A DNA stretch of 64,000 bases from Gammaproteobacteria bacterium. Lineage in GTDB: Bacteria; Pseudomonadota; Gammaproteobacteria; Poriferisulfidales; GCA-002705445. Below, in pieces: positions 19,127 through 29,850 of the stretch (within the stretch, counting starts at the first letter, position 1; each line of letters begins with the position of its first letter). Below the pieces are notes generated by a model. The model did not search any database, had not been told where the DNA came from, and was given only the letters and a program-made list of their open reading frames with translations. Position numbers and translations under genes: made by a program. The DNA lies in assembly GCA_018675635.1 (NCBI GenBank), contig JABGXU010000008.1:321588-385587 (forward strand), written 5' to 3'.

Positions 19127-20311
19127 ATGATAAAACCACATGGTTCGGAAGAATTATTACCGAAAATAGTTAATACAGATGAAGAGAAGGCATCGCTGCT
19201 GGATTCTTCTAAGTCAATGAAAAAAATACTAGTAAATTCTGCAGCTGCAGCTAACCTAGTTATGCTTGGAGCTGGTTATTTTACTCCTTTAGAGGGGTTT
19301 ATGAGTAAAAAGGATGTTATTTCTGTAGCAGATAACATGACTTTAGAAAATGGACTTTTTTGGCCTACACCAGTTGTTAACCTTACAAATCAAAAAATTA
19401 ATTTTAATGTTGGAGATAAAATTGCGCTCATTGACCCAAATGTTGAAGGAGATAAAATTATTGCGATTCAAAGTGTTGACGAAATTGAAACATTATCTTC
19501 TGAAGAAATAGATAATATTATTAATAAAGTATTTGGAACAAATGATAGGTCGCATCCTGGGGTTCAAACATTTTATGACCAAGGTAATACTTTAATAAGT
19601 GGAAAAGTAAGTGTTATAAATTTCAGTTATTTCGAGACGGATTTTGGAGAGACCTTTAGAACTGCTATGCAAATTAGATCAGCTATAGAATTAAAAGGCT
19701 GGAAAAATGTAGTAGCTTTTCAAACTAGAAATCCAATGCATAGAGCGCATGAAGAATTATGTAGAATGGCTGGTAAAAGAGTAAATGCTGATGGAATATT
19801 AATACATATGTTATTGGGTAAATTAAAGCCAGGTGATATTCCGGCAGATGTAAGGGATTCTGCGATTAGAACAATGGTAGATCATTATTTTCCAAAAGAT
19901 TATGTGATGATTACCGGATATGGTTTTGACATGTTGTATGCAGGACCTAGAGAAGCTCTACTTCATGCAGTTTTTAGACAAAACTGTGGTTGTAGTTATC
20001 TAATAGTTGGAAGAGATCATGCAGGAGTTGGAGATTTTTATGGAGCATTTGATGCTCAAGAAATATTTGATAAAATTCCAAATAATGCTCTTTTGATAAA
20101 GATTTTTAATGCAGACCATACAGCTTATTCTAAGAAACTCAATAAAGTTGTAATGATGAGAGACGTTGAGGATCATACTAAAGAGGATTTTGTTATATTA
20201 TCAGGAACAAAGGTTAGAGAAATGTTATCTAGAGGTGAAAATCTCCCAAAAGAATTTGCGCGTCCAGAGGTAGCTGAAGTTTTAATGAAACATTATATAA
20301 AAGGAAACTAA
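19127..20311 (+). CDS. sat: Sulfate adenylyltransferase (ATP sulfurylase, Sat type)
   Basis: AFQTRNPMHRAHEELCR, LIVGRDHAGVGDFYG, LSGTKVREML. Confidence 0.92.
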   Translation: MIKPHGSEELLPKIVNTDEEKASLLDSSKSMKKILVNSAAAANLVMLGAGYFTPLEGFMSKKDVISVADNMTLENGLFWPTPVVNLTNQKINFNVGDKIALIDPNVEGDKIIAIQSVDEIETLSSEEIDNIINKVFGTNDRSHPGVQTFYDQGNTLISGKVSVINFSYFETDFGETFRTAMQIRSAIELKGWKNVVAFQTRNPMHRAHEELCRMAGKRVNADGILIHMLLGKLKPGDIPADVRDSAIRTMVDHYFPKDYVMITGYGFDMLYAGPREALLHAVFRQNCGCSYLIVGRDHAGVGDFYGAFDAQEIFDKIPNNALLIKIFNADHTAYSKKLNKVVMMRDVEDHTKEDFVILSGTKVREMLSRGENLPKEFARPEVAEVLMKHYIKGN

Positions 20312-20362
20312 GTTATAAAAATATTTTTAAAAAAAATTGGTTTACTAAGATTTTTATTATTA

Positions 20363-20641
20363 TTGCTCGGTATTATATATTTAATTTTTGCGCAAGATAA
20401 AAACACTGAGCTTTTGTTAGATAGTTCTATCAATGTTTTCTTTACATTAGTTCTACCTGCAACGGTTCCAATTTATTTAATGGTTCTTATGTTTGACATT
20501 ATTATGGTAGCTGTAAGATTTTCTTCTTCAACAATTAATTACGAAATAAGTTTTTTTAAGAAAGTCATGATTTTTGAAATAATCTTTGTAGTAATTATAA
20601 TTTTTTCTTGGGCACCTTATTTTTTTTCAGTCTTTAATTAA
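20363..20641 (+). CDS. Small membrane protein downstream of sat; true start possibly upstream at a non-canonical codon
   Basis: Hydrophobic ORF following sat; in-frame IKIFLKKIGLLRFLLLLLGIIYLIF upstream without ATG/GTG before the TTG at 20363. Confidence 0.5.
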   Translation: MLGIIYLIFAQDKNTELLLDSSINVFFTLVLPATVPIYLMVLMFDIIMVAVRFSSSTINYEISFFKKVMIFEIIFVVIIIFSWAPYFFSVFN

Positions 20642-21418
20642 TTTATTTTCAATATGAGTTCGCATTAATCCAGCTAATTGTTTTTTATAAGCGCATTGTT
20701 CACACCCTTCGCCATTCCATCCGCCGCCACTTTTTGGTAAATTTTCAGAGTTAAGGCATTCATATATTTCCTGTATTATTTTGTCTATCCATACAGTGTT
20801 ACAAACTAAAGGAAACAAATGTTCTTCAAAAGTTAAATTGCAATTAAATTCATTTTTATCTGATTTACCATTTGCATAAATTATGTAGCCAATATCTGAA
20901 ACGTTATAATTATTTTTTCTGAACAGCCATTGATAAATTTCCAGTTGTCTTTTGTAACATACTTCCCAGCCAGTATTGAAATTTGGATTAAATTTTTTTT
21001 TAGCTGTAGCTTTATAATCAACAATATGTAGTTCATCTTCTTTATTTATCCATATATCATCTATGCCACCAAAGAAAACAAAATTTGTATTTTTATCATG
21101 CCATCGAATGCCTTTAAAAGCATTTCTCCATTCTGTTAAATTTTCATGATCATAAGGGATACAATTAATATTATTTTTTATCATTATTGGGTGAGGTTTT
21201 TTATCTTTCCTATAAATATCAAATTCATTTTTATATAATGAATCTACAGCATTGTTTAAAGATAAAGTTGGTCCTTGAGGAGCTTTTATTCCTTGTCTTT
21301 CATGAAGATAAAAACATCTTGGGCAATTTATGTAATTATCAATTCTAGATCTTGATAACTTATAAGGTTTATCTGATAAAGGGTTATATGGGTTCCTAGA
21401 ATATTTTTTAAATGCCAT
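20627..21418 (-). CDS. PD-(D/E)XK superfamily nuclease (RecB/Cas4-like) with Cys motifs
   Basis: LSRSRIDNYINCPRCFYLHE, GGIDDIW...ELHIVDYKAT, QLEIYQW, CEQCAYK. Confidence 0.8.
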   Translation of the reverse strand: MAFKKYSRNPYNPLSDKPYKLSRSRIDNYINCPRCFYLHERQGIKAPQGPTLSLNNAVDSLYKNEFDIYRKDKKPHPIMIKNNINCIPYDHENLTEWRNAFKGIRWHDKNTNFVFFGGIDDIWINKEDELHIVDYKATAKKKFNPNFNTGWEVCYKRQLEIYQWLFRKNNYNVSDIGYIIYANGKSDKNEFNCNLTFEEHLFPLVCNTVWIDKIIQEIYECLNSENLPKSGGGWNGEGCEQCAYKKQLAGLMRTHIENKLIKD

Positions 21419-21419
21419 A

Positions 21420-22544
21420 TTATTTTGGTATCAAAACATAAATCCTATTAGATTTAGTATTATTTTCATCATTAATTTCTTTTTCTATTATATCAGAATA
21501 ATGATTAATAGTTTTTTTAGAATCTATTCTAGTAGCAACAATTGAAGAATAGTTTAATACGTCAAACTTATTAAGTAATGGATTGTTTGTATCCAATACG
21601 CCATAGAAAATTATTGCAGAATTATTTATATTTTTAAGTAGTTCATTTAGAATTCTATCATTATCTTTATTATATATGACTGAAACAATATCAGGATTTA
21701 ATAATTTTAAATTCTTAATATAATTTTTATCGATTTTTTTGTATTTAGATTTGCATCTATAAGAAAAATAATTTTTTAATTCATTATATGATTCATTATT
21801 ATCAGATGTTATTATAGTTTCTTTAATTTTTAAGTAGTTACTCACACTAATTTCAAATGGTAACGATGGATTGTCACCAATATCACAGTAAATAATTTTT
21901 TTATAAGTGCAATTGTCTTGAATTATTTTTTCAACTATAGAGCTAAATTTGCTAGTTGACCATATGTTTTTAATTAGTCTCAAACTATCAGTTTTATTGT
22001 CTATTAATTCATCATCTAACCTATAATATTCGTTGCCAATTTTCTCCAGGTAAAAATTTAAAGTACTATTCATTTTTTCTGGAAATTTTTTGCCAATTCG
22101 CATTGACATTACACCATCATTTTCTGCCCAAACATTATTAGTTCCAGTCCAGCCAGTTCTACTGGTAAAAATATTTTCTAAAAAACTCCTTGACCACATC
22201 CCTTTTTCACTTGCTTGCTCTTCTGGGTATACGGGAAGTATTATAGATCCATCTTTTTTTATTACTTTTAATAAATACCTTAAGTATGAAGCGGCCCAGT
22301 TGTTTGAGAATAACGGAAAGCTTAATCCAATGTATATTTTATCCACGCTATTCTTTTTAAATGGATATAAGACATTTGTAATTTTACTTTTAACTGGGTT
22401 AGATAAATCATTAGAATCCACAGTCATACTAATTAAATTCTCTCTTTTTGGCTTGATCATAGAGTGTTTATCTCTTTGATCAGCTGTATAGTAAAGAATA
22501 TCCTCGCTAATATATTTTTCAGATTTATGAAAAATTAGTTCCAT
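21420..22544 (-). CDS. Uncharacterised protein, possible methyltransferase-like halves
   Basis: Long ORF overlapping-operon position with the PD-(D/E)XK gene; SVDKIYIGLSFPL...LRYLLKVIKKDGSIILPV resembles a SAM-methyltransferase segment. Confidence 0.4.
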   Translation of the reverse strand: MELIFHKSEKYISEDILYYTADQRDKHSMIKPKRENLISMTVDSNDLSNPVKSKITNVLYPFKKNSVDKIYIGLSFPLFSNNWAASYLRYLLKVIKKDGSIILPVYPEEQASEKGMWSRSFLENIFTSRTGWTGTNNVWAENDGVMSMRIGKKFPEKMNSTLNFYLEKIGNEYYRLDDELIDNKTDSLRLIKNIWSTSKFSSIVEKIIQDNCTYKKIIYCDIGDNPSLPFEISVSNYLKIKETIITSDNNESYNELKNYFSYRCKSKYKKIDKNYIKNLKLLNPDIVSVIYNKDNDRILNELLKNINNSAIIFYGVLDTNNPLLNKFDVLNYSSIVATRIDSKKTINHYSDIIEKEINDENNTKSNRIYVLIPK

Positions 22545-22556
22545 TTTTTCCTTAAT

Positions 22557-22955
22557 TTATTCTTGAATTATTGAATCATAAACAATAATTTTGTTTGCTA
22601 GCGGTTTTAATACATCATTAGCTACTTTAATATGAATTGGGTGTACTAGGTAATCTCTTAAATGCTCTTTTGATGCAAATTTTATAATAATACTAACATC
22701 AAAAGTATCATCAACAATAATTCTAGAGCTTCTTAAAACTTTACCAGCGGATACTTCTAAAACACCTGGAATTTCTTTCAGTTTTTTGCTTGCATTAATA
22801 ATTTTATTTATTCGCATTTCATTACGATATGTTTTTAACCAAATTAAAACCACATGGTAAACAGGATTTTCATTTTTAAGTTCTTCGGAATAACTTGAGG
22901 AGCTAATAAATCCAAAAATTATAAAAATAACGACATATGTGTTTAGTTTTTTCAT
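22557..22955 (-). CDS. Dabb (stress-responsive alpha/beta barrel) domain protein with signal peptide
   Basis: YHVVLIWLK...IPGVLEVSAGKV...DVSIIIKFASKEHLRDYLVHPIHI. Confidence 0.75.
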   Translation of the reverse strand: MKKLNTYVVIFIIFGFISSSSYSEELKNENPVYHVVLIWLKTYRNEMRINKIINASKKLKEIPGVLEVSAGKVLRSSRIIVDDTFDVSIIIKFASKEHLRDYLVHPIHIKVANDVLKPLANKIIVYDSIIQE

Positions 22956-23052
22956 TAAATTAATTTATCTCATTTCTTAAATTTTGTTAACAATAAATTA
23001 ATGCTATTATGCATGATTATTACATAAATGTTATATTAACATTAAATGAAGA

Positions 23053-23129
<77 letters not shown>

Positions 23130-23149
23130 TTAATATATTAAATATAAGA

Positions 23150-25045
23150 ATGCCAAAAATTACATTAACAGATGGGTACGTAAAAGATATATCAGAAAAT
23201 ACAACCTTATATGAGGTTGCTAAGGATATTAGTAATTCATTAGCTAAAAATGCAGTGGCTGGGAAAATTAATGGCGAACTTAAGGATCTTAGTGTAATTA
23301 TTGAAAATGATTGTGATATTGAAATTATAAAAAAAACAGATGATGAAGGGATTGATATAATCCGTCATTCTTTTGCTCACTTAATAGGTCATGCGATTAA
23401 GCAAATTTACCCGAATGCTAAAATGGCAATTGGGCCAGTAATAAAAAATGGTTTTTACTATGACATTGAATGTGAAAAATCATTAAATATTGAAGATCTC
23501 TCTATAATTGAAAAAAAAATAAATGAACTTATTAAATTAAATTATGATGTTATTAGGAAAATTGTTTTACCTAAAGAAGCCTTAAAAGTTTTTAAAGATA
23601 GAGGCGAGCCATATAAGCAAGAAATTGTAAAAGAGATACCAGAAGGAGAAGAGATAGCATTATATTATCATCAAGAATATATTGATATGTGCCGTGGTCC
23701 TCATGTTCCAAATACAAAATTCTTGAAGCATTTTAAATTAACAAAAGTGTCAGGGGCATATTGGAGAGGAGATTCAGATAATCAAATGCTGCAAAGGATA
23801 TATGGAACAGCATGGAATTCTAAAGAAGAATTAGATAGTTATATAGAGAAAATTGAAGCAGCTGAAAAATTAGATCATAGGAAGATAGGAAAGCAGCAAG
23901 GTTTATTTCATTTTCAAGATGAAGCTCCAGGTATGGTCTTTTGGCACAGCAAAGGCTGGACAATTTATAATATATTAAAGGAATATATAAGAGATATAAC
24001 TTTAAAAAATGGATATCTTGAAGTAAATACTCCTCAAATATTAGATAGAAAATTGTGGGAAAAATCAGGTCACTGGGATAAATTTGGAGATATGATTTTT
24101 ACAACTAATTCAGAAAAAAAAGAATATGCTATTAAACCAATGAATTGCCCCGCTCATGTTCAAATCTTTAATCAGGGCTTAAAAAGCTATAAAGATTTGC
24201 CTATTAAAATATCTGAATTTGGACTTGTACATAGAAATGAGCCATCTGGAACACTTCATGGTTTAATGCGAGCTAGGCAATTCGTTCAAGATGATGCTCA
24301 TATTTTTTGCAGCGAAGCCCAGCTTAGCGATGAAATTAAAAGTTTAATAAAAATGACTTTTTCTGTTTATAGTCATTTTGGTTTTAATGATATTAGTATC
24401 TCAATGTCTACGAGGCCAAAGAAGAGAGTAGGAAATGAAAAGCTTTGGGACAAATCAGAAAGTATTTTAAAAAAAGTTCTTTCAGAAAGCGTTGAAAATT
24501 TTTCTATTCAAGATGGCGAAGGAGCATTCTATGGCCCTAAAATTGAATTTTCTTTAACAGATTCTTTAGATAGGGTGTGGCAATGCGGCACCATCCAATT
24601 AGATTTTTCAATGCCTTCAGCTTTATCAGCATCCTTTATTAATGAAGGGGGTAAAAAGACTACTCCAGTAATGATACATAGGGCTATTTTGGGGTCAATA
24701 GAGAGATTTATTGGAATTTTAATAGAGCATTATGGCGGAAAACTACCATTTTGGCTAAGCCCCAAACAAATAATAATTGCTAATATAGCTGATAAACATG
24801 TAGAATTCACAAGGAAAATCGAAAAAGTTTTTTTAGATAATAATTTTCGCTGTTCTTTAGACTTGAGAAACGAAAAGATTGGTTATAAGATTCGTGAACT
24901 TATTATTGCAAAAATTCCATATGTTGTAATAATTGGTGATAAAGAAGTATCATCCGGCAATATTTCAGTCAGAGAGTATGATGGCACTGAGCATGAATTA
25001 GTCAGTGTTGATGATTTTATAAATAAATTGAATAGTAAAAAATAA
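23150..25045 (+). CDS. thrS: Threonyl-tRNA synthetase
   Basis: [12 protein letters not shown]-terminus (TGS), [38 protein letters not shown]; listed ORF start lies inside the tRNA. Confidence 0.95.
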   Translation: MPKITLTDGYVKDISENTTLYEVAKDISNSLAKNAVAGKINGELKDLSVIIENDCDIEIIKKTDDEGIDIIRHSFAHLIGHAIKQIYPNAKMAIGPVIKNGFYYDIECEKSLNIEDLSIIEKKINELIKLNYDVIRKIVLPKEALKVFKDRGEPYKQEIVKEIPEGEEIALYYHQEYIDMCRGPHVPNTKFLKHFKLTKVSGAYWRGDSDNQMLQRIYGTAWNSKEELDSYIEKIEAAEKLDHRKIGKQQGLFHFQDEAPGMVFWHSKGWTIYNILKEYIRDITLKNGYLEVNTPQILDRKLWEKSGHWDKFGDMIFTTNSEKKEYAIKPMNCPAHVQIFNQGLKSYKDLPIKISEFGLVHRNEPSGTLHGLMRARQFVQDDAHIFCSEAQLSDEIKSLIKMTFSVYSHFGFNDISISMSTRPKKRVGNEKLWDKSESILKKVLSESVENFSIQDGEGAFYGPKIEFSLTDSLDRVWQCGTIQLDFSMPSALSASFINEGGKKTTPVMIHRAILGSIERFIGILIEHYGGKLPFWLSPKQIIIANIADKHVEFTRKIEKVFLDNNFRCSLDLRNEKIGYKIRELIIAKIPYVVIIGDKEVSSGNISVREYDGTEHELVSVDDFINKLNSKK

Positions 25046-25075
25046 TATTAATTAGTATATAATAGGAGAATAAAG

Positions 25076-25591
25076 ATTAGTTCAGACAAATATACAAGAC
25101 TTAACCAGAATATTAAAACACCTGAAGTTAGATTAATTGGAGTAGAGGGAGAAAATCTAGGAGTTGTAAAGATAGATGACGCACTAGAAATAGCTAAAGA
25201 AGCAGCTCTTGATTTGGTGGAAGTAACACCAAATGCAAGCCCTCCAGTTTGTAAAGTGATGAACTATGGAAAATTTAGATTTGAGCAAAATAAAAAAGCT
25301 CAACAAGCAAAGAAGAAACAAAAACAACAGCAAGTAAAAGAAATTAAGTTAAGACCAGGCACAGAAGAAAATGATTATCAAACAAAACTTACTAATATAA
25401 AAAGATTTTTAACAGATGGTGATAAAGCGAAGATAACCATTAGATTTAGAGGAAGAGAGCTTGCACATAAAGAATTAGGAATGAAGCAGCTTGATAGAAT
25501 TGAAAAAGATTTAGAAGATATAGCTGAAGTTGAGCAAATAGCAAAATATGAAGGTAGACAAATAGTAATGGTGATTGCGCCAAGAAAATAA
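25076..25591 (+). CDS. infC: Translation initiation factor IF-3 with ATT start codon
   Basis: AGGAG (25064-25068) then ATT 25076 opening [50 protein letters not shown]..., in frame with the listed ORF. Confidence 0.9.
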   Translation: MSSDKYTRLNQNIKTPEVRLIGVEGENLGVVKIDDALEIAKEAALDLVEVTPNASPPVCKVMNYGKFRFEQNKKAQQAKKKQKQQQVKEIKLRPGTEENDYQTKLTNIKRFLTDGDKAKITIRFRGRELAHKELGMKQLDRIEKDLEDIAEVEQIAKYEGRQIVMVIAPRK

Positions 25592-25607
25592 ATTAAGGAA
25601 AAACTAA

Positions 25608-25805
25608 ATGCCAAAATTAAAAACAAATAGAGGAGCAGCTAAAAGATTTAAGGCGACTTCCTCAGGAAAATTTAAATGTAAAAGATCTCATTTAAATCAT
25701 ATTTTGACAAAAAAAAGTACAAAACGTAAACGTGGTTTAAGATCGCCAGATATTGTTGATAAAGCTGATACACCAGCAGTTAAAAAACTGTTGCCATATA
25801 TTTAA
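25608..25805 (+). CDS. rpmI: 50S ribosomal protein L35
   Basis: [23 protein letters not shown]. Confidence 0.95.
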   Translation: MPKLKTNRGAAKRFKATSSGKFKCKRSHLNHILTKKSTKRKRGLRSPDIVDKADTPAVKKLLPYI

Positions 25806-25820
25806 TTCGGAGTAAGTAAG

Positions 25821-26180
25821 ATGTCAAGAGTAAAAAGGGGTGTCACTGCACACGCAAGGCATAAAAAAGTAAAAGCTAAAGCTAAAGGATATTATGGGGC
25901 TAGGAAAAATGTGTATAGAGTTGCTACACAAGCTGTTACTAAGGCTGGACAGTACGCATATAGAGATAGAAAACAAAAGAAACGAGTATTCCGCTCACTT
26001 TGGATAATCAGAATTAATGCAGCTGCAAGAATGTATGATTTAACTTATAGCACATTATTAAATGGTCTAAATAAAGCTGAAATTGATATAGACAGAAAAA
26101 TACTTGCAGATCTAGCAATGAATGACATAGAAACTTTTGCTGCAATAGCAAAAGAAGCGAAGTCTCAACTTGCAGCATAA
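25821..26180 (+). CDS. rplT: 50S ribosomal protein L20
   Basis: [35 protein letters not shown]. Confidence 0.97.
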   Translation: MSRVKRGVTAHARHKKVKAKAKGYYGARKNVYRVATQAVTKAGQYAYRDRKQKKRVFRSLWIIRINAAARMYDLTYSTLLNGLNKAEIDIDRKILADLAMNDIETFAAIAKEAKSQLAA

Positions 26181-27193
26181 TGTCTGGCGATAGTCAAAAA
26201 CAAGACCTAAGTAAAGTTTTAGAAGAAGCAGAAAAATTAATTAAAGATACTAAAAATCTCTCTGATTTAGATAAAATTAGAGTTCAATTTTTAGGTAAAA
26301 AAAGCTTAATAATGGGATTAATGAAAACGTTATCAAGTGTAGAAATAGAAAAAAGAGCAGCACAAGGCGAGCAATTAAATAATATAAAAGAAAAAATTAA
26401 TTTTTTACTATCTTCAAAAAAATCAGAATTAAATAAAAACTCAAATAAAGATAAAGATCAGTTTGATGTAACAATGCCCGGTAAAGCTTCAGCTATTGGG
26501 AGCTTGCATCCAATTACTAAAACTATGAATTATGCTATTCAAATATTTGAGTCACTAAAATTTGAATGTGTAGAAGGGCCAGAAATTGAAGATGAGTTTC
26601 ATAATTTTACAGCATTAAATATTCCTGATTATCATCCAGCAAGAGCTATGCATGATACATTTTATCTTGAAAATAGTTTTTTATTAAGAACTCATACATC
26701 CTCAGTTCAAGTTAGGGTAATGGATGAAAAAGAACCGCCGATTAGAATAATTGCTCCTGGAAAAGTATATAGAAAAGATTCGGATATTACTCACACACCG
26801 ATGTTTCATCAAATTGAAGGTCTTTATATTGATAAAAAAGTTTCATTTTCTAATTTAAAAGGAATTATTAGTGTGTTTTTAAAAATTTTTTTTGAAAAGG
26901 ATGATTTAAAAATAAGATTTCGTCCCTCTTATTTTCCTTTCACAGAACCTTCGGCAGAAGTTGATATTGAATATTTGGACAGCAAGGGTAATAAACAATG
27001 GCTTGAAATATTAGGGTGTGGGATGGTGCATCCAAATGTTTTAGAGATGGCAAATATAAATCCAGATGATTATAGCGGTTATGCTTTTGGTTTGGGAGTT
27101 GAGAGATTAGCAATGCTTAAGCTAGGGATAACTGATTTAAGGTTATTTTATGAAAATGATTTAAGATTTTTAAAACAATTTCAGAGAAAATAA
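26180..27193 (+). CDS. pheS: Phenylalanyl-tRNA synthetase alpha subunit
   Basis: LNIPDYHPARAMHDTFYL, LLRTHTSSVQVR, GFGVERLAML-like GLGVERLAML. Confidence 0.95.
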   Translation: MSGDSQKQDLSKVLEEAEKLIKDTKNLSDLDKIRVQFLGKKSLIMGLMKTLSSVEIEKRAAQGEQLNNIKEKINFLLSSKKSELNKNSNKDKDQFDVTMPGKASAIGSLHPITKTMNYAIQIFESLKFECVEGPEIEDEFHNFTALNIPDYHPARAMHDTFYLENSFLLRTHTSSVQVRVMDEKEPPIRIIAPGKVYRKDSDITHTPMFHQIEGLYIDKKVSFSNLKGIISVFLKIFFEKDDLKIRFRPSYFPFTEPSAEVDIEYLDSKGNKQWLEILGCGMVHPNVLEMANINPDDYSGYAFGLGVERLAMLKLGITDLRLFYENDLRFLKQFQRK

Positions 27194-27196
27194 AAA

Positions 27197-29158
27197 ATGA
27201 AATTAACAAGAAGTTGGCTTGAACATTATATAGATATTCCATTTGACACCAATGAATTGTGTGACCATTTGACTATGGCGGGACTCGAAGTTGATTCCAT
27301 TACTAATATTAAAAATGATTCTATTATTGATATAGACCTAACCCCAAATAGGTCAGATTGTTTATCAGTATATGGAATTGCTAGAGAATTAATTAACATA
27401 GATAAAGCTTATAAATTTAAAAAATATAACAAGTATCAAAAAATATCATCGACATGTTCAAATTCGAAAATTAAATTTAACATTTTAGAAAAAAAGCTAT
27501 GCCCAAGGTATGGTTATATGTACCTAGAAAATATTAGCACTACAAGCAAAACGCCTACATACATATCTGAAAGATTAGAAAACATTGGCATTAAAACCAT
27601 CAACCCAATAGTAGATATTTTAAATTATATAATGATTGATATTGGTCAACCTATGCATGCTTACGATGCAGATAAGCTTGACGGGGAAATATCAATAAGG
27701 TTAGCGAAAAATAAAGAAGTAATAAAAGCTCTTGACGATAACGAATATAAATTAGACCAAGAAAATATTGTAGTATCGGAAAAAAATAAAATTATTTCTC
27801 TAGCTGGCATTATTGGTTCTAAAGAATTCTCTGTTACATCAGAAACAAAAAATATTATTATTGAAAGTGCTTTTTTTATTCCTGAGGCATTATCTAATAA
27901 AGCAAGAAAATTAAAAATACAAACTGAGTCATCGCATAGATATGAAAGAGGTGTTGATAGTACCCTGCCAGAAGAAGCTTTAATAATTTTAAGCAATATA
28001 ATTTTTGACAATAAGATTTGTGATTTTTCTGAAATCAATTTAATTGAGAATGAAGAATTTTTACCTAAAAAGAAGTCTGTAAAAATTGATTACAAAATAA
28101 TTAAAAGAGTTTTAGGTATTAATATTGAAAATAAAGATATTTTAGATATTTTTATAACATTAGGATGTGAATATGATGGTGAAAAAGACTGTATTTTTAA
28201 TCCAAGCTATAGGTATGATCTAAATAATCATTCTGATTATATTGAAGAAGTAGCAAGAATATATGGTTACAATAATATTCCTGCAGAAACCGAGAAATTA
28301 GGTGTTGAGCCAATTTCAACTTATTTATCATTTAATATTGTTAATAATATAAAACAATATTTATATAATAATAGTTATTCTGAATGTATAAATTATTCAT
28401 TTGCAAATGACGATATATTAGAGAATATGAATTGGAAGCATGAAGAGTTTAATAATCATGTTAAAATATTAAATTGCATGAGCTCAGAACAAAATAAACT
28501 TAGAAGTAATCTTGTTTCTTCTTTAATTAAAAATATTGAGCATAATAATAATGTAAATTCTGAAGTTTCATACCGTTTTTTTGAAATTAGCAATGTATTT
28601 GACACAAATTTTAATCAAATTTTATCTTGTGTGGTAAGTGGAGAGAAATATGAAGAGCAGTGGGCGGTAAAAAACCCAAAATTTGATAAATATGATATGA
28701 CCACCTTGGTAGATGATATCGCAAAATTGTTTGGCATAGAGCAAAGTAAAATAAATTACATTATTGATAAAATAGTTAATAAAAATAAAGAATATATTGT
28801 ATTAAGTATATCAATAACTGATTTAGCTAAGAGTATTAGAGATGCGCCTAAAGAAAAGTTCATTAATTATTCTAAATTACCATATATAAGAAGGGACTTA
28901 TCATTCTTGATAGACGAAGTTGTGACGTATAAAGAGATACTAAATGCCCTAAAAAAAACTAATGTACATTCTCTGAAAAAGATATTACTCTTTGATTTAT
29001 ATATTGGTAAAAATATGCCACCAGGTAAGAAAAGTCTAGGAATGGGATTTATATTTCAAGACAAGGCAAAAACCCTGACACATGAAGATGCAGATACTTT
29101 TATAAATGAAATTCTTGAAGTATTGGAAGATAATTTTAGAATAAAGCTTAGAAAATAA
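27197..29158 (+). CDS. pheT: Phenylalanyl-tRNA synthetase beta subunit lacking the internal EMAP/OB tRNA-binding domain
   Basis: MAGLEVDSITNIKNDSIIDIDLTPNRSDCLSVYGIAREL; B3/B4, B5 and C-terminal FDX-ACB-like segments; 653 aa. Confidence 0.92.
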   Translation: MKLTRSWLEHYIDIPFDTNELCDHLTMAGLEVDSITNIKNDSIIDIDLTPNRSDCLSVYGIARELINIDKAYKFKKYNKYQKISSTCSNSKIKFNILEKKLCPRYGYMYLENISTTSKTPTYISERLENIGIKTINPIVDILNYIMIDIGQPMHAYDADKLDGEISIRLAKNKEVIKALDDNEYKLDQENIVVSEKNKIISLAGIIGSKEFSVTSETKNIIIESAFFIPEALSNKARKLKIQTESSHRYERGVDSTLPEEALIILSNIIFDNKICDFSEINLIENEEFLPKKKSVKIDYKIIKRVLGINIENKDILDIFITLGCEYDGEKDCIFNPSYRYDLNNHSDYIEEVARIYGYNNIPAETEKLGVEPISTYLSFNIVNNIKQYLYNNSYSECINYSFANDDILENMNWKHEEFNNHVKILNCMSSEQNKLRSNLVSSLIKNIEHNNNVNSEVSYRFFEISNVFDTNFNQILSCVVSGEKYEEQWAVKNPKFDKYDMTTLVDDIAKLFGIEQSKINYIIDKIVNKNKEYIVLSISITDLAKSIRDAPKEKFINYSKLPYIRRDLSFLIDEVVTYKEILNALKKTNVHSLKKILLFDLYIGKNMPPGKKSLGMGFIFQDKAKTLTHEDADTFINEILEVLEDNFRIKLRK

Positions 29159-29176
29159 TAATAATAAGGAAAAGTA

Positions 29177-29473
29177 ATGGCATTAACAAAAGCAGATATT
29201 GCGGAACAATTGTATGAAGAATTAGGCTTGAACAAAAGAGAAGCAAAGGAATTTGTTGAAATATTTTTTAGTGAAATTTCAGATATTTTAGTCTCAGGTT
29301 TAGATGTAAAAATTTCAGGGTTTGGTAATTTTGTATTAAGAGATAAGAAAGGTAGGCCTGGAAGAAACCCAAAAACTGGAGAGGATGTTCAAATTAGCCC
29401 TAGAAGAGTTGTGACATTTCGATCTGGGCAAAAATTAAAAGCGAGAGTAGAAAATAATGCAACTAGTGAGTAA
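29177..29473 (+). CDS. ihfA: Integration host factor alpha subunit
   Basis: [30 protein letters not shown]...[25 protein letters not shown]. Confidence 0.93.
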   Translation: MALTKADIAEQLYEELGLNKREAKEFVEIFFSEISDILVSGLDVKISGFGNFVLRDKKGRPGRNPKTGEDVQISPRRVVTFRSGQKLKARVENNATSE

Positions 29474-29816
29474 TGGAAAACATACAGAAACAATTCCGGG
29501 TAAAAGATATTTTACAATCGGAGAAGTAAGCAATCTTTGCGATGTAAAAGCTCATGTTCTTAGATATTGGGAGCAAGAATTTCCCATGCTGTCTCCCGTT
29601 AAACGACGAGGTAATCGTAGATATTATCAAAGACATGATGTTTTGCTAATAAGGCAAATTAGAAGCCTTTTATATGAGAAAGGTTATACAATTGAAGGCG
29701 CAAGAAAAAAATTGTCTAGCAAAGAAGCTAGTGAAGATAGTAATCTCTCAAGTCAATTAGTGCATCAATTAGTTTCAGAGCTTGAAGATGTTTTAACAGT
29801 TCTTAAGAAAGATTAA
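29457..29816 (+). CDS. MerR family regulator (conserved downstream of ihfA)
   Basis: [42 protein letters not shown]. Confidence 0.85.
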   Translation: MQLVSNGKHTETIPGKRYFTIGEVSNLCDVKAHVLRYWEQEFPMLSPVKRRGNRRYYQRHDVLLIRQIRSLLYEKGYTIEGARKKLSSKEASEDSNLSSQLVHQLVSELEDVLTVLKKD

Positions 29817-29850
29817 AATATAATATATAAATTAATAGAAGAAAATATAA

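Noticed and set aside
20627-21418. Cas4-like nuclease as evidence of a CRISPR-Cas locus
   Set aside because: No cas1/cas2, effector genes or repeat arrays in the window; better called a stand-alone PD-(D/E)XK nuclease.
27661-28038. 125-aa minus-strand ORF inside pheT
   Set aside because: Antisense shadow of a well-supported CDS, with no SD or family signal noted.
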